Part shown: positions 19,053-30,209 of the stretch, piece after piece
Layout of the letters: each line of letters opens with the position of its first letter
Position numbering within the stretch: position 1 is the first letter of the stretch
NCBI RefSeq assembly: GCF_011008565.1
Contig: NZ_JAAIWK010000016.1
Span: 1 to 64,000 of the forward strand
DNA: 64,000 bases
Reading direction: 5' to 3'
DNA from: Heyndrickxia ginsengihumi
Lineage (GTDB): Bacteria; Bacillota; Bacilli; Bacillales; Bacillaceae_C
Notes under the pieces: model-generated
Told to the model about the DNA's origin: nothing
The model's input: the letters and a program-made list of their open reading frames with translations, nothing else
The model's database searches: none
Translations under genes and position numbers: made by a program

Positions 19053-19883
19053 ATGTTCACGATTGAAATGACTCGATTACATGAAATTATGATCGTTTTA
19101 TATGCATTCAGCATTTTATTATATTTCTTAGACTTTTTACATCAAAACCAGAAGGCGAATCGTTTTGCTTTCTGGTCACTTTCAATTGTTTGGTTATTAC
19201 AAACAATTTTTTTCTGTTCATATATGTATCATACAGGGCATTTCCCTGTGCTTACACTATTTGAGGGACTTTATTTTTATGCGTGGATATTATTAACATT
19301 ATCCCTCGTGATGAACCGCTTTTTACGAATAGATTTTACTGTTTTCTTCACAAATGTTATCGGCTTTTTAATAATGACGATCCATACATTTGCACCGGAG
19401 CAGACAGCAACAAGAGAAGTTGGCAATAAAATGATCTCTGAATTGCTGCTTATACATATTACAATGGCGATCGGATCCTATGTATTATTCTCGTTTTCCT
19501 TTGTTCTTTCGATTCTATATTTACTGCAATATAAATGGCTAAAGGAAAAGAAATGGAGTCATCGTTTGTGGAGATTACAAGATTTAAATAAATTAGAAAA
19601 AATATCAACGATTGTAAATGCGATCGGCGTTCCCATTTTGTTATTAAGTTTAATTTTAGGGCTACAATGGGCATATTTAAAATTAGCGAATGTTCATTGG
19701 TTTGACCCAAAAATTATCGGTTCCTTTATTGTATTTATTGAATATAGTGCTATTTTATATTTGCAAGAGCGTAAATATATTTTCGGCCGAACGTTAGCTT
19801 ATTGGAATGTAGGCGCTTTTTTGTTTATATTTGTTAATTTCTTTTTAGTATCGCGTTTTTCACAATTTCATTTATATTTTTAG
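19053..19883 (+). CDS. hemX: HemX, CcsA-like membrane protein
   Basis: A 276-residue integral membrane protein with about eight helices and the cytochrome c assembly (CcsA-type) fold. In B. subtilis HemX lowers the HemA level, a feedback role in heme synthesis. It lies between hemA (15 nt upstream) and hemC, the standard place. A weak ribosome site (GCGAGGA) precedes the ATG. Confidence 0.93.
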   Translation: MFTIEMTRLHEIMIVLYAFSILLYFLDFLHQNQKANRFAFWSLSIVWLLQTIFFCSYMYHTGHFPVLTLFEGLYFYAWILLTLSLVMNRFLRIDFTVFFTNVIGFLIMTIHTFAPEQTATREVGNKMISELLLIHITMAIGSYVLFSFSFVLSILYLLQYKWLKEKKWSHRLWRLQDLNKLEKISTIVNAIGVPILLLSLILGLQWAYLKLANVHWFDPKIIGSFIVFIEYSAILYLQERKYIFGRTLAYWNVGAFLFIFVNFFLVSRFSQFHLYF

Positions 19884-19892
19884 GAGGAAAAA

Positions 19893-20828
19893 ATGAGAAC
19901 AATTATTGTAGGATCTAGACGCAGCAAACTGGCGATAACACAGACGAAATGGGTAATTAACCAGCTTAAAGAGTTAGGCGTTCCTTTCAATTTTGAAACT
20001 AAAGAAATTGTAACAAAGGGAGATAAAGTGCTGGATGTAACGCTATCAAAAGTCGGGGGAAAGGGCTTGTTCGTTAAAGAGATAGAGTCTGCTCTCTTGA
20101 ACAAAGAAATTGATATGGCAGTACATAGCATGAAGGACATGCCTGCAATGTTACCGGAAGGATTAACAATTGGCTGCATTCCGCCTCGTGAAGATTATCG
20201 TGATGTAGTTATTTCAAAAAATAATACAAAGTTTGCTGATCTTCCAAAAGGCGCAAAAATTGGAACAAGCAGTTTAAGACGCAGTTCCCAGCTGCTCGCT
20301 TTGCGCGATGATTTAGAAATGAAATGGATTCGAGGGAATATTGATACGCGTTTAGATAAATTAAAACATGAAAACTATGATGCCATCATTCTTGCAGCGG
20401 CAGGTTTAAAAAGAATGGGATGGAGCGAAGAAACTGTAACTGAATTTTTAGAGCCTAATGTTTGTTTGCCTGCAATTGGACAAGGGGCATTGTCTATCGA
20501 ATGCCGTGAAGATGATTCCGCATTACTTCAGGAGCTTGCAAAATTGAATTGTGAAAAAACGGCGCGTACTGTCCAAACAGAAAGAGTTTTCCTTGATAAA
20601 ATGGATGGTGGTTGCCAAGTGCCTATTGCAGGTTTAGCAAAACTAGAAGAGGACAATAGCATTTCTCTTACTGCATTGGTTGCTTCACCAGACGGAAAAA
20701 CCGTTTATAAAGAAACAGTCGTTGGTCACAATCCGCAAGAAGTCGGGGAAAAGGCGGCAAACATTTTAAGTGAGCAAGGTGCAAAAACATTAATTGACCG
20801 TGTAAAAGCGGAGCTGGATCGATCATGA
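19893..20828 (+). CDS. hemC: Porphobilinogen deaminase HemC
   Basis: Polymerises four porphobilinogen units to hydroxymethylbilane. The 311-residue protein has the RRSKLA and KGLFVKE substrate segments, conserved arginines in [11 protein letters not shown], and Cys241 (DGGCQVP) that carries the dipyrromethane cofactor. AGGAGG precedes the ATG. Overlaps hemD by 4 bp. Confidence 0.97.
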   Translation: MRTIIVGSRRSKLAITQTKWVINQLKELGVPFNFETKEIVTKGDKVLDVTLSKVGGKGLFVKEIESALLNKEIDMAVHSMKDMPAMLPEGLTIGCIPPREDYRDVVISKNNTKFADLPKGAKIGTSSLRRSSQLLALRDDLEMKWIRGNIDTRLDKLKHENYDAIILAAAGLKRMGWSEETVTEFLEPNVCLPAIGQGALSIECREDDSALLQELAKLNCEKTARTVQTERVFLDKMDGGCQVPIAGLAKLEEDNSISLTALVASPDGKTVYKETVVGHNPQEVGEKAANILSEQGAKTLIDRVKAELDRS

Positions 20829-21604
20829 CATCGGATCGCCCGCTTGCTGGTTATCATATACTTGTTACACGCGGGGGCACGAGCGGGCAGCGCTTGGCGG
20901 CTGAGATTCAATCACTTGGCGGCAAAGCGTTTATTGTGCCCCTTATTGATTTTAAACAATATATTGATCGCCAAGCTGCTCACTTTATCCAACAGTTGGA
21001 TCACTATGATTGGCTCGTTTTTACAAGTCAAAACGGTGTGAAGTTTTTCCTTAAGCAATTAAAGGAATATGGCATTCATATTCAAGACTTACATATGAAC
21101 ATGGCGGCAGTTGGAAAAAAGACAAAGGAATATCTAGAAACATATGGGATTCAAGTCGACTTTGTTCCCTCCCGTTTTACAGCAAAAGCGTTTGCTGAAG
21201 AATTTTTTGAACAAATTGTGTCAATTAAGCGCATTTTGCTCCCAAAAGGCAATTTAGCAAGTGCAACGATTGCCGATTTTTTTCGAAAAAGAGGTATAAT
21301 GGTAGATGAGTGGATTGTTTATGAGACCTATTTACCAGAGAAACAAAAAAAGATACTTGCAAAACTACTAAAATCGACAAACATTCATTTTGCATGTTTT
21401 ACAAGTCCATCGTCGTTTCAACATTTTATGAAAGTGATTGAAGAATTTCATTTTGATTTAAATCAGTTAGCAATTAAATTTGTCAGCATTGGTCCAGTGA
21501 CGGATCATACAATAGAAAACTACGGATTGAAAGCAGCAGTGAGTCCTGATGTGTATACGATCCCGACGATGTTGGATGCACTATGTCAATATATATGCAA
21601 GTAA
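20825..21604 (+). CDS. hemD: Uroporphyrinogen-III synthase HemD
   Basis: Cyclises hydroxymethylbilane to uroporphyrinogen III. The 259-residue protein has the two-lobe HEM4 fold. The recognisable parts are LVTRGG near the N-terminus, [11 protein letters not shown] in the first lobe and [10 protein letters not shown] in the second. HemD is poorly conserved, so the call relies on these segments and on its place between hemC and hemB with ATGA overlap. Confidence 0.92.
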   Translation: MTSDRPLAGYHILVTRGGTSGQRLAAEIQSLGGKAFIVPLIDFKQYIDRQAAHFIQQLDHYDWLVFTSQNGVKFFLKQLKEYGIHIQDLHMNMAAVGKKTKEYLETYGIQVDFVPSRFTAKAFAEEFFEQIVSIKRILLPKGNLASATIADFFRKRGIMVDEWIVYETYLPEKQKKILAKLLKSTNIHFACFTSPSSFQHFMKVIEEFHFDLNQLAIKFVSIGPVTDHTIENYGLKAAVSPDVYTIPTMLDALCQYICK

Positions 21605-21628
21605 AGTAAGACAGGAGGAAAAAGAAAC

Positions 21629-22615
21629 ATGAATGAACTACAATTTAAACGTCACCGCAGACTTCGTCAAAGTGCCAATATGCGTGCGTTAGTACGGGAG
21701 ACTATCTTAAATGTTAATGATTTTATTTATCCGATTTTTGCTGTTGAAGGAGAAAATATTAAACAGGAAGTTTCATCAATGCCAGGTGTTTACCAATTTT
21801 CTCTTGATCGACTACAAGAAGAAATGGATGAAGTAGTTTCGCTCGGAATTAAATCCGTTCTTTTATTTGGCATTCCAGATCATAAAGATGCAGTCGGTAC
21901 GGAAGCTTATCATAGCCATGGGATTGTTCAAGAAGCTACCCGTTTTATTAAACAACATTATCCGGATGTACTTGTTGTGGCGGACACTTGTTTATGCGAG
22001 TATACAGACCATGGTCATTGCGGTGTGATCGAAGGCGAAAAGGTTTTAAATGATGCGAGTCTAGACCTACTTGTGAAAACAGCTGTCAGTCAAGCAGAGG
22101 CAGGGGCAGATATTATTGCACCGTCTAATATGATGGATGGATTTGTTGTAGCTATTCGCAAAGGATTAGATGAAGCAGGTTTTGAAGATGTACCAATTAT
22201 GAGCTATGCTGTCAAATATGCATCTGCCTTTTATGGTCCTTTCCGCGATGCAGCAGATAGTGCACCGCAATTTGGTGATCGTAAATCGTATCAAATGGAT
22301 CCTGCCAATCGTTTAGAAGCGCTGCGTGAAGCAGAATCAGATGTTGAAGAAGGTGCTGATTTTCTTATCGTAAAACCAACGCTTTCTTATTTGGATATTG
22401 TCCGCGACGTCCGCAATGAATTCCGCTTGCCAGTTGTTGGCTATAATGTTAGTGGGGAATATTCATTAGTTAAAGCAGCTGCTTTAAATGGCTGGGTCGA
22501 TGAAAAAACAATCGTATTGGAAATGCTAACAAGCATGAAACGTGCTGGCTGTGATTTAATTATCACTTATTTTGCAAAAGATGTAGCACGCTGGATTTCA
22601 AATAGTGATAAATAA
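21629..22615 (+). CDS. hemB: Delta-aminolevulinic acid dehydratase HemB
   Basis: Condenses two 5-aminolevulinate molecules to porphobilinogen. The 328-residue protein has the zinc-binding cysteines Cys121, Cys123 and Cys131 ([11 protein letters not shown]), so it is the zinc-dependent type, the first Schiff-base lysine Lys196 (YAVKYAS), and the catalytic lysine near residue 250 (IVKPTLSY). AGGAGG precedes the ATG. Confidence 0.97.
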   Translation: MNELQFKRHRRLRQSANMRALVRETILNVNDFIYPIFAVEGENIKQEVSSMPGVYQFSLDRLQEEMDEVVSLGIKSVLLFGIPDHKDAVGTEAYHSHGIVQEATRFIKQHYPDVLVVADTCLCEYTDHGHCGVIEGEKVLNDASLDLLVKTAVSQAEAGADIIAPSNMMDGFVVAIRKGLDEAGFEDVPIMSYAVKYASAFYGPFRDAADSAPQFGDRKSYQMDPANRLEALREAESDVEEGADFLIVKPTLSYLDIVRDVRNEFRLPVVGYNVSGEYSLVKAAALNGWVDEKTIVLEMLTSMKRAGCDLIITYFAKDVARWISNSDK

Positions 22616-22662
22616 GATCGGCTTTTTTTAAAGTCTTACAGAAAAGAAGTTGGAGGGTTAAC

Positions 22663-23952
22663 ATGCGTTCTTACGATCAATCAGTAGAAGCGTACAAAGA
22701 AGCAGTAACATTAATGCCAGGTGGTGTAAATAGCCCAGTTCGTGCTTTTAAAGCGGTGGATATGAACCCGATTTTTATGGAACGGGGTAAGGGCTCAAAA
22801 ATATACGATATCGATGGCAATGAATATATCGATTACGTCTTGTCTTGGGGACCGCTCATTCTTGGACATGCAAATAATCAAGTTGTTGAAGCAATTAAAA
22901 AGGTTGCCGAAAATGGTACGAGTTTCGGAGCACCGACATTAATAGAAAATAAATTAGCAAAGCTTGTTCAAGAACGCGTGCCATCAATTGAAATTGTCCG
23001 CATGGTTTCATCCGGAACGGAAGCAACGATGAGTGCATTACGTTTAGCGAGAGGATATACTGGCCGCAATAAAATTTTGAAGTTTGAAGGCAGTTACCAT
23101 GGTCATGGTGATTCATTGCTTATTAAAGCTGGTTCTGGAGTAGCAACATTAGGATTGCCAGATAGTCCAGGTGTACCGGTTAGCATTGCTCAAAACACGA
23201 TAGCTGTTCCATACAATAATGTTGAAGCTGTTGAAGCTGCATTTAATGAATATGGAGATGACATCGCTTGTGTGATTATCGAGCCTGTAGCTGGTAATAT
23301 GGGCGTTGTTCCGCCAAAGGAAGGATTTTTACAAATGTTGCGCGACATTACAAACAAATACGGCTCCTTGTTAATATTTGATGAAGTAATGACAGGCTTC
23401 CGTGTTGATTACAATTGTGCACAAGGGTATTTTAATGTGACGCCGGATTTAACTTGTCTTGGAAAAGTGATCGGTGGAGGTCTTCCAGTAGGCGCTTTTG
23501 GTGGAAAGGCAGAAATTATGGAAAAGATTGCGCCGACAGGTCCTGTTTACCAAGCAGGAACATTATCAGGAAATCCTATTGCGATGACAGCTGGATATGA
23601 AACGTTAAGTCAATTGACTCCAGATACGTATAAAGAGTTTATACGTAAGGCAGATCGTTTAGAAGAAGGATTTCATCAAGCTGCAATGAAATATGATATT
23701 CCTCATACTTTTAACCGTGCCGGGTCGATGATTGGTGTTTTCTTCACAAATGAGGAAGTTTACAACTTTGAAACTGCAAGAACATCTGATTTAGAGTTAT
23801 TTGCAAAATATTATCGTGGTATGGCGGAGAATGGTGTATTTTTACCTCCTTCTCAATTTGAAGGCATCTTCTTATCAGCGGCACATACTGATGAGGATAT
23901 TGAGAAAACCATTAAGGCGGTTGAAAAAACTTTTCGTAAGATTCGCAGCTGA
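22663..23952 (+). CDS. hemL: Glutamate-1-semialdehyde 2,1-aminomutase HemL
   Basis: PLP enzyme that converts glutamate-1-semialdehyde to 5-aminolevulinate, the product used by HemB. The 429 residues include SSGTEATM near 122, YHGHGD near 146, DEVMTGFR near 240, and Lys268 in CLGKVIGGG that binds PLP. TTGGAGGG precedes the ATG. Last gene of the hem operon, followed by a strong terminator. Confidence 0.97.
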   Translation: MRSYDQSVEAYKEAVTLMPGGVNSPVRAFKAVDMNPIFMERGKGSKIYDIDGNEYIDYVLSWGPLILGHANNQVVEAIKKVAENGTSFGAPTLIENKLAKLVQERVPSIEIVRMVSSGTEATMSALRLARGYTGRNKILKFEGSYHGHGDSLLIKAGSGVATLGLPDSPGVPVSIAQNTIAVPYNNVEAVEAAFNEYGDDIACVIIEPVAGNMGVVPPKEGFLQMLRDITNKYGSLLIFDEVMTGFRVDYNCAQGYFNVTPDLTCLGKVIGGGLPVGAFGGKAEIMEKIAPTGPVYQAGTLSGNPIAMTAGYETLSQLTPDTYKEFIRKADRLEEGFHQAAMKYDIPHTFNRAGSMIGVFFTNEEVYNFETARTSDLELFAKYYRGMAENGVFLPPSQFEGIFLSAAHTDEDIEKTIKAVEKTFRKIRS

Positions 23953-23970
23953 ATCAGTATATGTTAGTTA

Positions 23971-24019
23971 AGAGTCAAGAGTAATCATCTATGATGATGA
24001 TCACTCCTGACTCTTTTTT
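23971..24019 (+). terminator. Terminator of the hem operon
   Basis: AGAGTCA (23971-23977) and the following 11 bases pair with the arm ending in TGACTCT, then TTTTTTA. An 18-bp stem with two mismatches. Confidence 0.9.
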
Positions 24020-24040
24020 ATGTTTTCGTACATGCGGGAA

Positions 24041-24069
24041 GCATATTTATTCTTTCTCAATCATAAAGT
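24041..24069 (+). promoter_or_regulatory. SigE-type promoter of spoVID
   Basis: GCATATT (24041-24047), 14 nt, CATAAAGT (24062-24069). The -35 fits the mother-cell SigE consensus KMATATT fully and the -10 differs from CATACAMT at two positions. Established knowledge: spoVID is SigE-controlled in B. subtilis. Confidence 0.6.
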
Positions 24070-24121
24070 GTAAATGACATATTGATTGATGTATTTGGAG
24101 GAATGAAGGGAGGAGCCCAAC

Positions 24122-25546
24122 TTGTCGCAAAATCAATCGTCCATACGATTTTCACTAGAAGAAACGATTTGGTTCAAAAAAGGACAGGAAGTTGAGGAAC
24201 TATTATCTATATCGTTAGATCCACATATAACAATACAGGAAAGTGACCAATATGTAGTCATCAAAGGTGATTTGCATTTATCAGGAGAATATATTGGTAA
24301 CAGCGAAGATGGTGTGGGAGAGCAGGATCTTCTTAAAAATTATGTTCAATCGACGCAATTCCGTGAAGAAGACGGTGTGTTTGAATTTTATCAATCGATC
24401 CCTGTAGATGTAACAATTCCGATTGCAAGAATAACGAGTTTAGAAGAATTAGATGTGAATATTGATTCGTTTGATTATGAAATCCAAAGTAGTGAATGTA
24501 TTAAGTTAAATACTGATTTGTCCATCAACGGAATTGTTGAATACGAACCGCAGATTTATAGACAAGAAGATATATTAGGTATCGGAGATCAAGAAGCACA
24601 AGCTGAGTTCGAAGCAGAGCCACGCGATGAGCAGCCATTTGCAAATGAGTTATTAGAAACAGCCGAATATGAGTATGATGAGGAAAGCCTAGAAGTTCCA
24701 GAAGAGGTCCGCTTTGAACATGAGGAGGAACAGCAAGACGTTGATCAACAATCCGCCTTGCATTCAGAATCGGAAGAAGAGTTGTATGAACCATTTAGTG
24801 TAGAAGCGCGTATAAGCTCAGAAGAAGTAGAGGTCCCGATTGATATTCAAGATGAGCACGATGATAATAGCGGTATACAGACACTTGAACCGGTTGATTT
24901 TGATTATTTAGATGAAGAAGATAATCATGAAGACGTTTATGATGCTGAAGATGAAATAGAAGAAGAGCCGACAATTCATTTTGTTCGTGGAGAAGAAGAA
25001 AAAGAAGCGGATGAAGATAATGCTGTATTCTCAAGTTTTGCAGTAAGAAATGACCCTGTAGATGAATACGAGTATGAGGAAGATCATGTTGAGGAAGAGC
25101 AGTATGATGTAGAACCGGTGATTCATTTTGCACGTTCAGAGAAAGCAGAAGATAAAAAACATAATTATGCATTTGAATCATCATCTTCTTTTGAGTCAGT
25201 GAACGAAACTGAAAGTGAAAAGGAGAGTCCTGTTGAAGCTCAATTTGAAGAAGAAACAGAAGAGGAGCAAATAGAGGTAAAGGAAGTGAAGAAGAAAAAG
25301 AAATCAAAATACGAGGCCATTTCCTTAACAGATTTTTTTGCCCGAAAGGAAGAAGAACAGCCAGCAAAATTAAAAGTATGCATTGTTCAAAATGGAGAAA
25401 CATTGGATCTGCTAGCGGAAAAGTATGATATTCATGTGCAACAAATTATACGCATGAACCATCTTGAGGCGAATCAAGATGTATATGAAGGTCAAGTACT
25501 TTACGTGCCTTCTTATGCTTCAACACATAAAAAGGGCAACGATTAA
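24122..25546 (+). CDS. spoVID: Spore coat assembly protein SpoVID
   Basis: Mother-cell protein that drives coat encasement around the forespore by binding SpoIVA and SafA. The 474 residues have a structured N-terminal domain (about 1-140), a long, very acidic Glu/Asp-rich linker (about 150-390), and a C-terminal LysM domain (about 418-467, beginning KVCIVQNGETLDLLAEKY). Shorter than B. subtilis SpoVID (575), mainly in the linker. TTG start with GGGAGGAG upstream. Followed by ysxE, as in B. subtilis. Confidence 0.93.
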   Translation: MSQNQSSIRFSLEETIWFKKGQEVEELLSISLDPHITIQESDQYVVIKGDLHLSGEYIGNSEDGVGEQDLLKNYVQSTQFREEDGVFEFYQSIPVDVTIPIARITSLEELDVNIDSFDYEIQSSECIKLNTDLSINGIVEYEPQIYRQEDILGIGDQEAQAEFEAEPRDEQPFANELLETAEYEYDEESLEVPEEVRFEHEEEQQDVDQQSALHSESEEELYEPFSVEARISSEEVEVPIDIQDEHDDNSGIQTLEPVDFDYLDEEDNHEDVYDAEDEIEEEPTIHFVRGEEEKEADEDNAVFSSFAVRNDPVDEYEYEEDHVEEEQYDVEPVIHFARSEKAEDKKHNYAFESSSSFESVNETESEKESPVEAQFEEETEEEQIEVKEVKKKKKSKYEAISLTDFFARKEEEQPAKLKVCIVQNGETLDLLAEKYDIHVQQIIRMNHLEANQDVYEGQVLYVPSYASTHKKGND

Positions 25547-25598
25547 TCGAGGTGTGTGAATTTCAATCGTTTAAAAGCACCGCAAGCAGGTGGTTAAG

Positions 25599-26609
25599 TT
25601 GAATGAGTTGACGCAGCAAGAAATAGAAAACGTAATTCAAGTGTATGGCATCCATGCAAACTATGTGGATCAGTATGGAAAAACTTATAAGATTTATTCT
25701 GATCACGGAATATTTGCGCTGAAGAAAATTTTGCCAGCAAATGGGATGGACTTCATTAGACATGTGCAATTTTTATATCAGCGCGGTTATAACCGTATTA
25801 TTCCGATTTATCCAGCACCAGATGGTCGCTACGGTGTTCTTTATAAAGGTTACTTATTTTATTTGATGCCGTGGCTTCCAAATGAAGAAAAAGAAGATCG
25901 TTCGGAAAAACATCAAAAAATGTTTAGAGAATTAGCTCGTCTTCATTCATTATCTGTAAAGGAAATAGCTGTTAGTACGGAAAGAAGACAGGAGCATTAT
26001 GATGAAACAATTGATGAGTGGGATCGGCAACGCGACTTCCTAGAAGAGTTTATTGAACGCTGTGAACAGCAATGGTATATGTCTCCATTTGAACTTTTAT
26101 TTTGTACTTTTTATAAGGAAATTACGCAAGCACTTGCTTTCTCTAAACGGCAGCTAGAAGAATGGCTTGAGGAATCAAAAGAAGTGGAGAAAGTGAGAAC
26201 GGTTGTAGCGCACGGAAAAATATCGATTGAACATTTTTTATATGATGAGCGCGGTCGCGGCTATTTCGCTAACTTTGAGAAAGCGAAAATTGCGGCACCG
26301 TTCCATGATATATTGCCATTTCTAGCAAGGACGCTTCATACGTATCCGAAACGATTTGACGATTGTGTAGATTGGATTAAAACATATATGAGCTATTTTC
26401 CATTACGTGCAGAGGAAAAACATCTATTTTTCAGTTATTTAGCGCATCCAGGTCCAATTATAAAAGTCGTTGAAGATTATATGGGAAATCAGGAAAAACG
26501 CAATGAAATAAAATATGTTAAACGGTTGCAAGAAAAATATTGGCTTTTAAAAAATACTGAATATGTCGTGATGAATTTTGTTGAGCAAAATAATCAACAA
26601 ACGAATTAG
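25599..26609 (+). CDS. ysxE: CotS-family spore coat protein YsxE
   Basis: A 336-residue protein with an aminoglycoside-phosphotransferase/kinase-like fold of the CotS family. ALKKI in the N-lobe and the VAHGKISIEHFLYD segment near residues 205-218, where kinases have HGDLxxxN, are visible. The expected catalytic Asp of HGD is Lys here, so kinase activity is doubtful. In B. subtilis YsxE is a SpoVID-associated coat protein. Start uncertain: the frame opens with GTG at 25590, but AGGTGG (25588-25593) better serves the TTG at 25599. Confidence 0.88.
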   Translation: MNELTQQEIENVIQVYGIHANYVDQYGKTYKIYSDHGIFALKKILPANGMDFIRHVQFLYQRGYNRIIPIYPAPDGRYGVLYKGYLFYLMPWLPNEEKEDRSEKHQKMFRELARLHSLSVKEIAVSTERRQEHYDETIDEWDRQRDFLEEFIERCEQQWYMSPFELLFCTFYKEITQALAFSKRQLEEWLEESKEVEKVRTVVAHGKISIEHFLYDERGRGYFANFEKAKIAAPFHDILPFLARTLHTYPKRFDDCVDWIKTYMSYFPLRAEEKHLFFSYLAHPGPIIKVVEDYMGNQEKRNEIKYVKRLQEKYWLLKNTEYVVMNFVEQNNQQTN

Positions 26610-26617
26610 CAAAAACA

Positions 26618-26662
26618 GAGGTTGTTGACAAAGTAGCTACTTTGCAACAACCTCATTTTTTT
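26618..26662 (+). terminator. Terminator of spoVID-ysxE
   Basis: GAGGTTGTTG (26618-26627) and the inner CAAAGTA pair with the arm ending CAACAACCTC (26645-26654), followed by seven T. Confidence 0.93.
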
Positions 26663-26714
26663 ATGCTCTTTTCTAAACAATTATTATATTTTTAGATTTG
26701 TTTTCATCAAATTG

Positions 26715-26775
26715 ATTGGAGCTTGCAACGCGGAGTCTTTCTGACCGCCCGCGGAAATCAACCACTCTTTTTGAC
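26715..26775 (+). repeat. Degenerate remnant of the intergenic repeat
   Basis: Contains GACCGCCCGCGGAAA, shared with the copy at 53219-53345, plus a GGAGTC-like segment, but the stem partners are lost. The gap between ysxE and the minus-strand ORF holds nothing else clear. Confidence 0.5.
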
Positions 26776-26844
26776 TAGCAACAAAGTTTAAGAAAAAAGC
26801 TTTTTTATAATAAGAGAATAAAAGTATGAGTCCGTCCGTAAATG

Positions 26845-27048
26845 TTAAAACCATTCATAATGAAAACCGAGTGCAATTAAAATAAAGATGGCTAATAAAA
26901 GAACATCGAGTGTCGTAGGGAAGAGAACCGTCCGTATGCCTTGAAAGATAGCAAAGGGGATAATAAGCTGGCGGCAAATTCCGCGAATATTTCTAAACCA
27001 AGATTGGACAGTGTACTTGTTAAACTTTTTATTCAAATCGATCACCAC
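26845..27048 (-). CDS. Small hydrophobic protein of unknown function
   Basis: A 67-residue ORF on the minus strand with a basic start, an amphipathic segment WFRNIRGICRQL, and two hydrophobic stretches (about residues 28-44 and 46-63), so probably a small inner-membrane protein. GTG start with only a weak ribosome site. No family recognised with certainty. It sits between two plus-strand operons and is the only credible ORF there; no overlapping gene explains its long hydrophobic pattern. Confidence 0.5.
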   Translation of the reverse strand: MVIDLNKKFNKYTVQSWFRNIRGICRQLIIPFAIFQGIRTVLFPTTLDVLLLAIFILIALGFHYEWF

Positions 27049-27146
27049 ACTTGAGTAAAAAAGTATTTAGTTATTCGTAATATATGACGAGTTGTTCAAT
27101 TCCGTTCGAAAGTGGAGAATATTTATTGTGAAATAAGGAAATCATA

Positions 27147-27178
27147 TTGACGAAAATACATAAAATAGATACTATAAT
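27147..27178 (+). promoter_or_regulatory. Promoter of the valS leader
   Basis: TTGACG (27147-27152) and TATAAT (27173-27178), with a long 20-nt spacer; TACTAT at 27170-27175 gives a 17-nt spacing. Either way, transcription would begin just before the T-box stem I. Confidence 0.5.
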
Positions 27179-27194
27179 CTATAGTCAATGGAAA

Positions 27195-27457
27195 ACTTTA
27201 TGAGATTGAAATACTATGAATGGGAAGAGTATAATTCGTGTTCCTTTTAGAGAGGGAGATCATTAGCTGAAAGATTTCCTAAGTGAAGCGGTTAGAAGGT
27301 CGCCCATGAGTAGCTTCTATGAACATTTTGAGTAGTAGGAGCCGGTCTAGAACCGTTATCAGCATTTGAGAGCCGAGCAATGCTTTTTTAAGCTCGTGAA
27401 AAAAGGTGGTACCGCGAAATTCACTCCCTTCGTCCTTTTGACGGAGGGAGTTTTTTG
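27195..27457 (+). promoter_or_regulatory. T-box leader, Val specifier
   Basis: Tandem stem-loops are followed by the T-box AAGGTGGTACCGCG (27403-27416) and a terminator whose arms are ACTCCCTTCGTC (27423-27434) and GACGGAGGGAGT, then TTTTTT. The likely specifier codon is GTC at 27299-27301 (valine), on the 3' side of stem I before CCATGAGTAG. Uncharged tRNA-Val would stabilise the antiterminator and turn valS on. Confidence 0.92.
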
Positions 27458-27489
27458 CTTGTTTAGCACGTAGGAAAGGAAGGATAATA

Positions 27490-30132
27490 ATGGATCAAAA
27501 AGAAATCAATATGCCAACAAAGTACGATCCAAATGCAATTGAAAAGGGACGTTATGAATGGTGGGTAAATGGGAAATTTTTCGAAGCGAAAGATGACCCT
27601 GCAAAACAGCCGTACACGATTGTTATTCCACCGCCAAATGTAACGGGAAAATTACATTTAGGACACGCGTGGGATACAACATTACAAGATATTTTGACAA
27701 GAATGAAAAGAATGCAAGGTTATGACGTATTATGGCTTCCGGGGATGGACCACGCAGGAATTGCAACACAGGCGAAAGTTGAAGCAAAACTTCGCAGCGA
27801 AGGTAAATCCCGCTATGACTTAGGCCGTGAAAATTTCTTGAAAGAAACTTGGAAATGGAAAGAAGAATATGCGGAATTTATTCGTAAGCAATGGTCAAAA
27901 CTTGGCTTAGGTCTTGACTATTCCCGCGAACGCTTCACTTTAGATGAAGGATTATCAAAAGCTGTACGAGAAGTATTTGTTTCACTTTATAAAAAAGGCT
28001 TAATCTATCGCGGGGAGTATATTATTAACTGGGATCCGGCAACAAAAACGGCATTATCTGATATTGAAGTCATTTACAAAGATGTTCAAGGTGCATTCTA
28101 TCATTTGGCCTATCCGTTAAGTGATGGATCAGGTGTTATTGAAATTGCGACAACAAGACCGGAAACATTATTAGGTGATACAGCAGTAGCAGTTAATCCG
28201 AAAGATGACCGATATAAACATTTAATTGGTAAAAAATTAATTTTGCCAATTGTTGGCCGTGAAATCCCGATTGTTGGTGATGACTATGTAGATATGGAAT
28301 TTGGATCAGGTGCGGTAAAAATTACACCTGCCCACGATCCTAATGATTTTGAAGTAGGAAATCGCCATAATCTTGAAAGAATATTAGTAATGAATGAAGA
28401 CGGCACAATGAATGAACGTGCAGGAAAATATAATGGAATGGATCGCTTTGAGTGCCGGAAACAAATTGTTGAAGATTTAAAAGAACTAGGCGTTTTAATA
28501 AAAATTGAAGAACATACTCATTCTGTCGGCCATTCCGAACGAAGCGGCGCCGTTGTTGAACCTTATCTATCAACACAATGGTTTGTTAAAATGCAGCCAC
28601 TTGCAGACGCAGCGGTTGATTTACAACAAGCGGAAAATAAAGTGAATTTTGTTCCCGACCGTTTTGAAAAAACATATTTACATTGGATGGAAAATATTCG
28701 TGACTGGTGTATTTCAAGACAGCTTTGGTGGGGACACCGTATTCCTGCCTGGTATCATAAACAGACAGGAGAAATTTATGTTGGGACAGAAGCACCAGAA
28801 GATCTTGAAAACTGGGAACAAGACCCAGATGTTCTCGATACATGGTTTAGCTCTGCATTATGGCCGTTTTCAACAATGGGCTGGCCTGATACTGATGCAA
28901 AAGATTATGCACGATACTATCCAACAGCTGCGCTTGTTACAGGGTATGATATTATCTTTTTCTGGGTATCACGCATGATTTTTCAGGGATTGGAATTTAC
29001 TGGAAAAAGACCATTTAAAGATGTACTCATTCACGGATTAGTTCGTGATGAACAAGGAAGAAAAATGAGTAAGTCGCTAGGAAACGGTGTAGATCCAATG
29101 GAAGTCATTGATCAATATGGGGCAGACTCTTTACGCTACTTCCTTGCAACAGGCAGCTCTCCGGGGCAAGATTTACGCTTCAGCTACGAAAAAGTTGAGT
29201 CAATCTGGAATTTTGCCAACAAAATTTGGAATGCTTCCCGCTTTGCTTTAATGAACATGGATGGCCTAACGTATGAAGAAATCGATTTAACAGGTAAAAA
29301 ATCTGTTGCTGATAAATGGATTTTAACAAGATTAAACGAAACGATAGACACGGTAACAAAACTTGCTGATAAATATGAATTTGGTGAAGTTGGCCGTGCG
29401 TTATACAACTTCATTTGGGACGATTTCTGTGATTGGTACATTGAAATGGCTAAATTGCCGCTTTACGGTGATGATGAAGCAGCGAAGAAAACAACTCGCT
29501 CCATCCTTGCATATGTGCTTGATCAAACGATGAGATTATTACATCCGTTTATGCCATTTATTACCGAGGAAATATGGCAAAATCTTCCACATGAAGGCGA
29601 GTCCATTACGACTGCGAAATGGCCGGAAGTAAATCAAGCATTACATGATGAACAGGCAAGTGAAGAAATGAAATTACTTGTAGAAATTATTCGCTCTGTT
29701 CGTAATATACGTGCTGAAGTAAACACACCATTAAGCAAAAAAATTAAATTGCTGTTAAAAGCAAAAGATGAACAAATTTTACAAGCTTTAAAACGGAATG
29801 AGGCCTATATTGTTCGTTTCTGTAATCCTGAAGAATTAACATTAGACACTGATTTGGAAGCACCGGAAAAAGCAATGACAGCAGTTGTGTCAGGTGTTGA
29901 ATTATTCTTGCCGCTTGAAGGATTAATTAATATTGAAGAAGAGCTTGCACGTTTACAAAAAGAATTAGAAAAATGGACGAAAGAAGTAGAACGTGTACAG
30001 AAAAAATTAAGCAATGAAAACTTCACGAAAAAAGCTCCTGAAAAAGTTGTCAATGAAGAGAGAGCAAAGGAAAAAGATTATTTAGAAAAACGTGATATCG
30101 TGCAAGCACGAATTAACGAATTGCAGAATTAA
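27490..30132 (+). CDS. valS: Valyl-tRNA synthetase
   Basis: Charges tRNA-Val. The 880-residue class I synthetase has the HIGH motif as HLGH (56-59), the KMSKS motif at 525-529, an inserted editing domain between them, an anticodon-binding helical domain, and a C-terminal coiled coil (about 815-880). Full family length. Its expression is under the T-box leader. Confidence 0.97.
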   Translation: MDQKEINMPTKYDPNAIEKGRYEWWVNGKFFEAKDDPAKQPYTIVIPPPNVTGKLHLGHAWDTTLQDILTRMKRMQGYDVLWLPGMDHAGIATQAKVEAKLRSEGKSRYDLGRENFLKETWKWKEEYAEFIRKQWSKLGLGLDYSRERFTLDEGLSKAVREVFVSLYKKGLIYRGEYIINWDPATKTALSDIEVIYKDVQGAFYHLAYPLSDGSGVIEIATTRPETLLGDTAVAVNPKDDRYKHLIGKKLILPIVGREIPIVGDDYVDMEFGSGAVKITPAHDPNDFEVGNRHNLERILVMNEDGTMNERAGKYNGMDRFECRKQIVEDLKELGVLIKIEEHTHSVGHSERSGAVVEPYLSTQWFVKMQPLADAAVDLQQAENKVNFVPDRFEKTYLHWMENIRDWCISRQLWWGHRIPAWYHKQTGEIYVGTEAPEDLENWEQDPDVLDTWFSSALWPFSTMGWPDTDAKDYARYYPTAALVTGYDIIFFWVSRMIFQGLEFTGKRPFKDVLIHGLVRDEQGRKMSKSLGNGVDPMEVIDQYGADSLRYFLATGSSPGQDLRFSYEKVESIWNFANKIWNASRFALMNMDGLTYEEIDLTGKKSVADKWILTRLNETIDTVTKLADKYEFGEVGRALYNFIWDDFCDWYIEMAKLPLYGDDEAAKKTTRSILAYVLDQTMRLLHPFMPFITEEIWQNLPHEGESITTAKWPEVNQALHDEQASEEMKLLVEIIRSVRNIRAEVNTPLSKKIKLLLKAKDEQILQALKRNEAYIVRFCNPEELTLDTDLEAPEKAMTAVVSGVELFLPLEGLINIEEELARLQKELEKWTKEVERVQKKLSNENFTKKAPEKVVNEERAKEKDYLEKRDIVQARINELQN

Positions 30133-30153
30133 TGTAACATCATATCAAAAAGT

Positions 30154-30209
30154 GAAAGACGAATCTTAATTCCAAACGATAGTTGTTTGGAAAATATAGA
30201 TTCGTCTTC
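30154..30209 (+). terminator. Two-part hairpin after valS
   Basis: GAAAGACGAATCT (30154-30166) pairs with AGATTCGTCTTC (30198-30209), with inner TTCCAAAC (30170-30177) and GTTTGGAA (30184-30191) also paired. There is no clear T run, so it may be a weak terminator or a processing/stability structure between valS and folC. Confidence 0.55.

Noticed and set aside
24795-25403. 202-codon ORF on the minus strand
   Set aside because: Shadow of the acidic Glu-codon-rich linker of spoVID; Leu/His-rich with no domain pattern and no ribosome site.
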